This document shows, piece by piece, positions 1-6,836 of a DNA stretch of 6,836 bases. The DNA lies in the NCBI GenBank assembly GCA_937903095.1, contig CALCZN010000078.1:1-6836 (forward strand), read 5' to 3'. How positions within the stretch are numbered: the first letter of the stretch is position 1; each line of letters opens with the position of its first letter. Position numbers and translations under genes: made by a program. The DNA is from Zeimonas sp937903095. Its GTDB lineage: Bacteria > Pseudomonadota > Gammaproteobacteria > Burkholderiales > Burkholderiaceae_E. The notes under the pieces were generated by a model. That model searched no databases. It was given only the letters and a program-made list of their open reading frames with translations, and was not told the DNA's origin.

Positions 1-1262
1 TCCAGGGGATGAGGGGTCACGATGCAGCGGAGGGCTTCGCCGCGCGCCTCGAGGGGCTTCGCGTTCGCTTCGAGCGACTTCGTGTTCGCTTCGAGCGGCT
101 CGCCGTTCGCTGCGGATGCTGTGCCGCGCGCGTCCAGCGACTTCGCTTCGAGCGCGTCGGTGAGCGCCTCGTCGGCGGCGATCGCATTCAGCGCATCGGC
201 GTCGACGACGAGCGCGCGGGCCTCGGCGATCGCGCGACGCACGGCCGCTCGCGCATCGGCCGAGTCGCCCAGCCCGCAGCCGATCGCGATCGAATCGAAG
301 CGCCCGAAGCCGACGTCGGAGGCCGCACTCATCCATTGCGGCTGCCCGGCGTCAAAGAGCGAGCCCTGCGGCGTCCCGACGTAGATGCGGCCGACGCCGA
401 TCGCCTGCGCGCCGCGCGCCGCCAGCAGTACGGCGCCGTGCATACCCGGCGCGCCGCCGTAGCAGAGCACCGAGCCGAAGCTGCCCTTGCTGGTGTCGCT
501 GGCGCGCCGCGCAAGCGCCGCGGCGCTCGCCTGCTCGCGATCGAAGAGCCGGCCGCGATCGACAGGCGGGACGCCGTCCAGCGCCGCCTGTCGCTGCGTG
601 ATGCCGATGCCGAGGTCTGCAACGCGCACGTCGCCGGCGTGATCGAGCGCCGCTCCGGTGCGCAACCCGGGCTTGTCGGCGATCATCGTCACGGTGACCG
701 ACGCGCGCACCGCGCTCGACCCGAGCCGGGCGCCGGTGTCGGCATCGATGCCGCTCGGCACGTCGACGGCGACCACCGGCCACCGGCGTTGCGCGATGCG
801 CTCGCAGAGCGCGGCGATGTCGGCTGCGAGCGGGCGCTGCAGTCCGATGCCGAACAGCCCGTCGATGACGATCGGCGGGAGCGGGGCGGCGGGGCGCCCT
901 GGTGCGGGCGACAGCAGTTCCTCCCAGGCGTGGGCTCCTTCGATCGGGAAGCCCCGGCTGCGCGCCAGCCGCCAGATCTCGCCGGCGTCGCCGCCCGGCG
1001 TTCGCTGCGCGTCGAGCGCGATCGCGCGCGCGGCGAAGCCGAATTCGCGCAAGCGCAGCGCCGCCAGCAACGCGTCGCCGCCGTTGTTGCCGGGACCGAC
1101 CCAGGCGACGATCGGGCGGCGAGCCTCGAGCGAGCGCGCCAGCGACGCCGTCGCATCGACCACGGCATCGGCCGCACGCGACATCAGCGTTCCCGCCGGC
1201 AGCGATGCCATCGCCGCGGCCTCGATGCGGCGGATCGCCGCGCTGCGCAGCAGCTCGCTCAT
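1..1262 (-). CDS. nnr: Bifunctional NAD(P)H-hydrate epimerase / ADP-dependent NAD(P)H-hydrate dehydratase (partial, 3' end outside window)
   Basis: This cytoplasmic metabolite-repair enzyme handles damaged NADH and NADPH hydrates (NADHX/NADPHX): the N-terminal domain interconverts R and S epimers, and the C-terminal domain dehydrates the S form using ADP (or ATP). 420 residues are visible. The epimerase (YjeF_N) domain spans about 1-225, with the nucleotide loop GPGNNGGD at 56-63, IDGLFGIGL at 133-141 and VAVDVPSGID at 164-173. The dehydratase (carbohydrate-kinase-like) domain starts near 240, with DTSKGSFGSV at 256-265, GGAPGMHGA at 269-277, IGCGLG at 327-332, VDADALN at 353-359 and VTPHP at 415-419. 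The ATG at 1262 has a GGAGA ribosome site (1269-1273) six bases upstream. An unusual heptapeptide repeat array fills the gap between DADALN and VTPHP. The gene lies 25 bases behind dctM, so it is probably read from the same message, though its role is housekeeping. The C-terminal end lies beyond base 1. Family assignment is very secure. Confidence 0.95.
   Translation of the reverse strand, partial: MSELLRSAAIRRIEAAAMASLPAGTLMSRAADAVVDATASLARSLEARRPIVAWVGPGNNGGDALLAALRLREFGFAARAIALDAQRTPGGDAGEIWRLARSRGFPIEGAHAWEELLSPAPGRPAAPLPPIVIDGLFGIGLQRPLAADIAALCERIAQRRWPVVAVDVPSGIDADTGARLGSSAVRASVTVTMIADKPGLRTGAALDHAGDVRVADLGIGITQRQAALDGVPPVDRGRLFDREQASAAALARRASDTSKGSFGSVLCYGGAPGMHGAVLLAARGAQAIGVGRIYVGTPQGSLFDAGQPQWMSAASDVGFGRFDSIAIGCGLGDSADARAAVRRAIAEARALVVDADALNAIAADEALTDALEAKSLDARGTASAANGEPLEANTKSLEANAKPLEARGEALRCIVTPHPL
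33..137 (-). repeat. 21-bp tandem repeats encoding heptapeptides inside nnr
   Basis: Five in-frame 21-base units follow one another, read on the minus strand as LDARGTA, SAANGEP, LEANTKS, LEANAKP and LEARGEA (residues 376-410). They are preceded by a partial unit LEAKS (138-152) and followed by a trailing LRC. The units LEANTKS (75-95) and LEANAKP (54-74) agree at 18 of 21 bases; the others are more diverged. The array lies between the DADALN and VTPHP motifs of the dehydratase domain. About 54 residues separate these motifs here, whereas about 20 is usual from what I recall of the family. Reading frame is kept, so it is likely a tolerated surface-loop expansion. Confidence 0.85.
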
Positions 1263-1287
1263 GGCCCGTCTCCGACGATCGATCTTT

Positions 1288-2595
1288 CTACGCGACGCCC
1301 CTCATCTGGGCCGGCAGCCACGACACCAGGAAGGGGAAGGCGTAGATCAGCAGCACGGCGACCATCATCAGCACGAACATGGGCAGCGCCTGTCGTGCGA
1401 TCCACGTCAGCTCCCGGCCGGTCATCCCCTGCAGCACGAAGAGGTTGAAGCCCACCGGAGGCGTGATCTGCGCCATCTCGACGACGATCACGATGAAGAC
1501 GCCGAACCACAGCAGGTCGATGCCGGCGGCGCTCACCGTCGGCAGGATCACGCCCATCGTCAGCACGACCATCGAGATGCCGTCGAGGAAGCAGCCGAGC
1601 ACGATGTAGAAGGCGGCGAGCGCGACGATCAGCTGGAATTTCGACAGGCCCAGCGTAGCGATCCATTCGGCCAGGTGCCTCGGTAGCCCGATGTAGCCCA
1701 TCGCGAGCGTGAGGAAGGCCGCGCCGGCGAGGATCAGCGCGATCATGCAATACAGGCGCGTGGCGCCGAACAGCGAGTCGACGAAAGTGCGCCAGTCGAG
1801 TGCGCCCTGCGCGGCCGACAGCAGCAGCGCGCCGACCACGCCGAGCGCCGCCGCTTCGGTGGCGGTGGCGATGCCGCTGTAGATCGCGCCGAGCACGGCG
1901 ACGATCAGCAGGGCGACCGGGATCAGGTGACGCGCGCTCCACAGCTTCTCGCGAAAGCTCAGCGACATGTCGGCCGAGGGCACGCGCGCCGGGTTCAGCA
2001 GCGCCCAGACGACGATGTAGCCCATGAAGAGCGCCGCGAGCAGGATGCCCGGCACGATCCCGGCGACGAAGAGCTTCGCGATCGAGACATCGGCGGTGAC
2101 GCCGTAGACGATCATGATGATCGACGGCGGAATCAGCAGGCCGAGCGTCCCGGCGCCGGCGAGCGTGCCGACGACGATGCCGTCGGGATAGCCGCGCCGG
2201 CCCAGCTCGGGCAGCGTCATCTTGCCGATCGTGGCGCAGGTGGCGGCCGACGAGCCCGACACCGCGGCGAAGATCGCGCAGCCGATGATGTTCGTGTGCA
2301 GCAGGCGGCCCGGCAGGCGGTTCATCCACGGCGCGAGTCCGTGGAACATGTCGGCCGACAGCCGCGTGCGGAACAGGATCTCGCCCATCCAGACGAAGAG
2401 CGGCAATGCGGTGAGCGTCCAGCTCGACGCGGTGCCCCAGATCGTGATCGCCATCGCGTCGCCCGCCGAGCGCGACGAGAAGATCTCCATGCCGATCCAG
2501 GCGACGCCGGCCAGCGCCAGCCCGATCCACAGGCCCGAGCCGAGCAGCACGAACAGCGCGACGATGAGCAGGGCGGTGATCGTGAGGTCGCTCAT
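1288..2595 (-). CDS. dctM: TRAP transporter large permease subunit DctM
   Basis: This is the large inner-membrane subunit of a tripartite ATP-independent periplasmic (TRAP) transporter, which carries solute inward, normally driven by a sodium gradient. The protein is 435 residues, the usual length, and mostly hydrophobic, with roughly a dozen membrane segments starting at 5-37. Family hallmarks are AAVSGSSAATCATIGKM (110-126), the GRRGYPDG stretch (132-139), GTLAGAGTLGLLIPPSIIMI (143-162), FLDGISMVVLTMGVILP (336-352) and ITPPVGFNLFVLQGMTG (377-393). The ATG at 2595 is chosen because MSDLTITALL begins the first membrane helix; an open frame extends upstream to 2883, but that part overlaps dctQ and is arginine/serine-rich. 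The ribosome site is weak (GAGAAG, spacer two). It follows dctQ after 52 bases and precedes nnr. Subfamily assignment is secure; substrate cannot be read from this subunit. Confidence 0.96.
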   Translation of the reverse strand: MSDLTITALLIVALFVLLGSGLWIGLALAGVAWIGMEIFSSRSAGDAMAITIWGTASSWTLTALPLFVWMGEILFRTRLSADMFHGLAPWMNRLPGRLLHTNIIGCAIFAAVSGSSAATCATIGKMTLPELGRRGYPDGIVVGTLAGAGTLGLLIPPSIIMIVYGVTADVSIAKLFVAGIVPGILLAALFMGYIVVWALLNPARVPSADMSLSFREKLWSARHLIPVALLIVAVLGAIYSGIATATEAAALGVVGALLLSAAQGALDWRTFVDSLFGATRLYCMIALILAGAAFLTLAMGYIGLPRHLAEWIATLGLSKFQLIVALAAFYIVLGCFLDGISMVVLTMGVILPTVSAAGIDLLWFGVFIVIVVEMAQITPPVGFNLFVLQGMTGRELTWIARQALPMFVLMMVAVLLIYAFPFLVSWLPAQMRGVA

Positions 2596-2624
2596 CGCTT
2601 CTCGAGTCGGGGGTCGGGAAATGC

Positions 2625-2647
2625 GGCGCGCAGCGTCGGCGCGCGCC
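2625..2647 (-). other. GC-only hairpin in the dctQ-dctM gap
   Basis: Immediately after the dctQ stop codon the message can fold into a perfect 7-bp stem made only of G-C pairs (GGCGCGC with GCGCGCC) around a 9-base loop. No run of T follows in the direction of transcription, so it does not look like an intrinsic terminator. It could protect upstream mRNA or tune dctM relative to dctPQ. In DNA this rich in GC a chance origin is possible. Confidence 0.4.
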
Positions 2648-3160
2648 TTACTCGTTGCGCAGCGGTTCGGCGTCGGCCGCTTCGTGCCGGCGCTGCCCGC
2701 GCAGTTCGAGCGCCAGCTGGTCGGCGAAGGCGACGACGAAGACGATCGTGCCGAAGGCCATCGCCAGTTGCGGAATCCACAGCGGCGTGGCATCGCTCGC
2801 CGTCGAGATGTCGTTGAAGACGTACGACTGCCACGCGAGGCGCACGCTGTAGAACGCGAACAGCGCGGCCAGCAGCAGCGCAAGCAGCAGCGAGACGATC
2901 TCGAGCGCGCGGCGCAGCCTCGATCCGGCCAGCGTGAGCACGAGCGTGACGCGGATGTGCTCGTTGCGCGCCAGCGTGTGGGCGAGCGCGAGGAAGCCCG
3001 CCGCGGCCATCAGGTAGCCGGCGTAGGCGTCGGTTCCGGGTACGTAGAAACCGAACTGGCGACCGGCGATCGACAGCAGCACCATGACGAGCAGGCCGAT
3101 CATCGACACCGCCGCGAGCCATGCGGCGGCGTCGTAGAGCCGATCGAGCGCTGCGCGCAT
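2648..3160 (-). CDS. dctQ: TRAP transporter small permease subunit DctQ
   Basis: This is the small inner-membrane subunit of the TRAP transporter; it pairs with DctM and is needed for transport. The 170-residue length is typical, with four predicted membrane segments at about 11-33, 47-66, 87-107 and 127-148. Family features include the AGRQFGFYV end of helix one (32-40), the TLARNEHIRVTL stretch (62-73) between helices two and three, and PLWIPQLAMAFG (126-137) opening helix four. The tail (154-170) is charged. The ATG at 3160 starts a short amphipathic stretch before helix one; its ribosome site is poor (GGGA only two bases away), so translation may depend partly on coupling to dctP, which ends 31 bases upstream. 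Identification rests on topology, motifs and its position between DctP and DctM. Confidence 0.95.
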   Translation of the reverse strand: MRAALDRLYDAAAWLAAVSMIGLLVMVLLSIAGRQFGFYVPGTDAYAGYLMAAAGFLALAHTLARNEHIRVTLVLTLAGSRLRRALEIVSLLLALLLAALFAFYSVRLAWQSYVFNDISTASDATPLWIPQLAMAFGTIVFVVAFADQLALELRGQRRHEAADAEPLRNE

Positions 3161-3191
3161 GGTCCCGGTGTGCGTCGTCGTCGCCCGCGCG

Positions 3192-4163
3192 TCACATCTT
3201 CCGGTACGCGTCGAGGATCGCCTTGCCGTCGGGGCCGGCCTGCTTCACCCAATCGGCGACGAGCGCGTCTCCGACCTTCTCGAACTCGCTCGTCATCTTC
3301 GGCGTCGGCGGCAGCACCTGCATGCCGTTCTTCTTCAGCTGGTCGAGATACCAGGCGGTCTTCTCCTGGGAGCTCTTCCAGCCGCGCGTCTCGGCATCGG
3401 CCGCCGCCTTCAGCAGCGCTTCCTGCACCGGCTTGTCGAGCTTGTCGAAGGCCGACTGGTTGACGATGACCGCGTTCTTCGGCAGCCAGGCCTGCGTGTC
3501 GTAGAAATACTTGATGTGCTCGTAGGCCTTCGTGTCGTAGCCGGTGGAGCCGGAAGTGATGAACGCCTCGACGCCGCCGCTGGCCATCGCCTGCGACAGC
3601 TCGGCGGCCTGGATCGTCACCGGCTGCGCACCGAACATCTCGGCGATCTTCGCGGTGGCTGCGTTGTACGAGCGGAACTTCATCCCCTTCAGGTCGCTCG
3701 CCGACTGCAGCGGCTTCGTCGAGTACAGGCCCTGCGGCGGCCAGGCCACCGTGTACAGGAGCTTCATTCCCTGCGCGGCGAGCAGCTTGTCGAGCGCCGG
3801 CCGCGCCGCACGGTCGAGCTTGCGGGCCGCGTCGTAGCTGGTGGCGAGGAAGGGCAGCACGTCGATGCCGTACAGCGGGTTCTCGTTCGAGAAGTTCGAG
3901 ATCAGGATTTCGCCGATCTGCGCCTGGTTCGTCTGCACGGCGCGCTTGATCTCGGGCGCCTTGAACAGCGATGCGTTCGCGTGCACGGTGATCTTCAGCT
4001 TGCCGCCGGTGGCCTTGTCCACGTCGGCGACGAACTGCATCAGGTTCTCGGTGTGGAAGTTGCTCGCCGGATACGCGGCCGGCAGATCCCACTTCGTCTG
4101 CGCGGGCACGGCCGAGGATGCGATGCCCAGCGCGATGGCGGACAGGACGGGTACGACTTTCAT
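3192..4163 (-). CDS. dctP: TRAP transporter periplasmic solute-binding protein DctP
   Basis: This periplasmic receptor captures the substrate and hands it to DctQM. The protein is 323 residues including a Sec signal peptide: MKVV start, hydrophobic core at 4-18 and a cleavage site after AVPA (21), leaving QTKWDLP as the mature start. Family marks are WDLPAAYP (25-32), ITVHANASLFKAPEIKRAVQ (58-77), LYGIDVLPFL (97-106), DLKGMKFRSYN (157-167) and GGVEAFITSGSTGYD (196-210). Arg164 in the LKGMKFR motif matches the conserved arginine that binds the ligand carboxylate in TRAP receptors, so an organic acid ligand is likely. The divergent oxoprolinase points to pyroglutamate, as for Bordetella DctP6/DctP7 (recalled literature), but dicarboxylates, 2-oxoacids or other acids cannot be excluded. 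It is first in the operon, downstream of the shared control region. Confidence 0.95.
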   Translation of the reverse strand: MKVVPVLSAIALGIASSAVPAQTKWDLPAAYPASNFHTENLMQFVADVDKATGGKLKITVHANASLFKAPEIKRAVQTNQAQIGEILISNFSNENPLYGIDVLPFLATSYDAARKLDRAARPALDKLLAAQGMKLLYTVAWPPQGLYSTKPLQSASDLKGMKFRSYNAATAKIAEMFGAQPVTIQAAELSQAMASGGVEAFITSGSTGYDTKAYEHIKYFYDTQAWLPKNAVIVNQSAFDKLDKPVQEALLKAAADAETRGWKSSQEKTAWYLDQLKKNGMQVLPPTPKMTSEFEKVGDALVADWVKQAGPDGKAILDAYRKM

Positions 4164-4167
4164 GACG

Positions 4168-4172
4168 CCTCC
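4168..4172 (-). promoter_or_regulatory. dctP ribosome binding site
   Basis: GGAGG lies four bases before the ATG at 4163. It settles the start: the in-frame ATG at 4205 would add a charged MRRSAAEKNRTGG leader ahead of the signal peptide and has no comparable site. Confidence 0.85.
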
Positions 4173-4247
4173 GGTTCGGTTCTTTTCTGCGGCGGATCTT
4201 CGCACGCGCCGCCGGCCCGCGGTGCGCGCGCTTCGAGCGGCTCGCGA

Positions 4248-4277
4248 AGCTTAGGAAATTGTGCGATAAATTGTCAA
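4248..4277 (-). promoter_or_regulatory. Candidate sigma-70 promoter for dctPQM
   Basis: On the minus strand a perfect -35 hexamer TTGACA (4277-4272) is followed 18 bases later by TAAGCT (4253-4248), a 3-of-6 match to TATAAT that keeps the key first TA and last T. The spacing is one base above optimum. Transcription would begin near 4241, leaving a leader of about 78 bases before dctP. The -35 lies inside the near-palindrome proposed as operator, so bound regulator would be expected to block it. The -10 is weak, which is the main doubt. Confidence 0.55.
4256..4274. repeat. Short direct repeat AAATTGT in the control region
   Basis: AAATTGT occurs at 4256-4262 and again at 4268-4274, 12 bases apart. 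The second copy is the outer edge of the operator half-site, so the first may be an extra, weaker regulator contact. Seven bases is short, but this is the only AT-rich patch in the region. Confidence 0.4.
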
Positions 4278-4293
4278 CGTAACGTTCACGATT
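4269..4293. promoter_or_regulatory. Candidate operator: 25-bp near-palindrome
   Basis: Two 12-base arms, AATTGTCAACGT (4269-4280) and ACGTTCACGATT (4282-4293), flank a single central A. Ten of twelve positions pair, including a perfect inner AACGT-A-ACGTT; the half-site consensus is AATyGTsAACGT. Length and symmetry suit a dimeric winged-helix protein of the MarR class. The site covers the dctP -35 element and stops one base before the ribosome site (GGAGA, 4295-4299) of the adjacent regulator, so occupancy could repress dctPQM and also the regulator-oxoprolinase unit. That the neighbouring regulator is the protein that binds is inferred from position. Confidence 0.65.
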
Positions 4294-4305
4294 CGGAGAT
4301 GTTGC

Positions 4306-4905
4306 ATGGCAGCAGCACGGGGCGCGCGCGCGCCACTGCGCATCCTGTCGTCGGCGCACCTGGCCGAAGGCGACTGGGGCGAATTGTCGGAGTTCGAGTT
4401 CGGCCTGATCGTCGCCGCGCGCGCCTTCGATCGCTGGGCAGTGCGCTGCATGGGGGCCGCCGGCATGCCCGATCTCACGATCACTGACGTGCTGGTGCTG
4501 CATCACGTGCACCATCGGGGCAAGGGCAAGAAGCTCGCCGACATCTGCTTTACGCTGAACTACGAGGATTCGCACGTCGTGGCCTATGCGCTGCGAAAGC
4601 TCGCGGGGCTGGGGCTGGTGCGCGGCGAGAAGGTCGGCAAGGAGGTCTTCCATTCGACCACGCCGGCCGGCGCCGCGCTCGTCGCCCGCTATCGCGAGGT
4701 GCGCGAGCGCTGCCTGATCGCCTCGGTTCCCGATCGGCTCAATGCCGATCCGGCGTCGTCTCCGGCGAAACCGACGGGGGGCGACGCACGCGGGGCGCGC
4801 GATGCCCGCGAGGACGGGCGCGCGGAACTCGCGAAGCTGGCGCGCGCCTTGCGCACCCTTTCCGGTTTGTACGACCAGGCCGCGCGCGCGGCTGCATCGT
4901 TGTGA
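4306..4905 (+). CDS. MarR-like winged-helix transcriptional regulator
   Basis: This cytoplasmic DNA-binding protein of 199 residues probably acts as a dimer controlling the flanking transporter and oxoprolinase genes. An N-terminal helical part (about 25-55) leads into a winged helix-turn-helix at about 58-137: ITDVLVLHHVHH (59-70), KKLADICFTL (75-84), the likely recognition helix SHVVAYALRKLAGLGLV (89-105) and a wing around RGEKVGKEVFHST (106-118). A final helix (about 173-198) completes the MarR-style dimer interface. Residues 142-172 form an Ala/Asp/Arg/Gly/Pro-rich stretch that looks like an insertion. The ATG at 4306 has GGAGA six bases upstream (4295-4299). No convincing -35/-10 pair was found for it. 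The seven-base gap to the next gene indicates co-transcription. The inducer is unknown; pyroglutamate or a related acid is the natural guess. The MarR class is secure, the subfamily is not named. Confidence 0.85.
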   Translation: MAAARGARAPLRILSSAHLAEGDWGELSEFEFGLIVAARAFDRWAVRCMGAAGMPDLTITDVLVLHHVHHRGKGKKLADICFTLNYEDSHVVAYALRKLAGLGLVRGEKVGKEVFHSTTPAGAALVARYREVRERCLIASVPDRLNADPASSPAKPTGGDARGARDAREDGRAELAKLARALRTLSGLYDQAARAAASL

Positions 4906-4912
4906 GGCCCCG

Positions 4913-6836
<1,924 letters not shown>

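Noticed and set aside
9..1448. Long plus-strand open frame of 479 codons opposite nnr and the end of dctM
   Set aside because: It is arginine/alanine-rich with no recognisable domain, crosses the dctM-nnr junction, and lies antisense to genes with clear motifs. It is a typical high-GC shadow frame.
2596..2883. Upstream extension of dctM by 96 codons
   Set aside because: The added part overlaps dctQ out of frame, is low-complexity Arg/Ser/Cys, and precedes the natural first membrane helix; the ATG at 2595 is better.
4164..4205. Upstream extension of dctP by 14 codons
   Set aside because: It would place charged residues before the signal peptide, and the GGAGG at 4168-4172 directly serves the ATG at 4163.
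4230..4250. Imperfect inverted repeat (GCTTC with GAAGC, inner GAG with CTC) near the dctP promoter
   Set aside because: It overlaps the proposed -10 and start point, so it would not be fully transcribed as a leader hairpin; the arms are short and GC-rich, within chance expectation.
4259..4276. TTGTGC and TTGTCA as plus-strand -35 elements for the MarR-like gene
   Set aside because: At 16-18 base spacing neither has an acceptable -10; TAAATT at 4267-4272 has no matching -35. No plus-strand promoter is called.

Overview
The window is high-GC, densely coding bacterial DNA with short intergenic gaps. The gene families and codon use fit a betaproteobacterium of the Burkholderiales type; this is an inference from family resemblance, as no rRNA or other taxonomic marker is present. 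Every substantial gene was identified by reading its translation. No tRNA, rRNA, CRISPR, insertion sequence or phage gene is visible.

Layout: two transcription units diverge from a 142-base control region (4164-4305). Leftward (minus strand) run dctP, dctQ and dctM, the three parts of a TRAP-type secondary transporter (periplasmic binding protein, small and large membrane subunits). They are followed after 25 bases by nnr, a bifunctional NAD(P)H-hydrate epimerase/dehydratase cut by the left edge. Rightward (plus strand) run a MarR-like winged-helix regulator and, 7 bases later, the first half of an ATP-dependent 5-oxoprolinase cut by the right edge. There is no gene-free stretch above 300 bases.

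Functional reading: the oxoprolinase converts 5-oxoproline (pyroglutamate) to glutamate. Its divergent pairing with a solute-binding TRAP system and a local regulator suggests a self-contained pyroglutamate uptake-and-use cassette. From memory of the literature, TRAP binding proteins DctP6 and DctP7 of Bordetella pertussis bind pyroglutamate, which makes this substrate plausible; the sequence alone does not prove it. A 25-base near-palindrome in the control region covers a consensus TTGACA -35 element for dctP and ends just before the regulator's ribosome binding site, so one bound dimer could control both directions.

Two local oddities stand out. Nnr carries an array of 7-residue (21-base) tandem repeats inserted between two conserved motifs of its dehydratase domain. 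The MarR-like regulator carries a low-complexity insertion of about 30 residues before its last helix.
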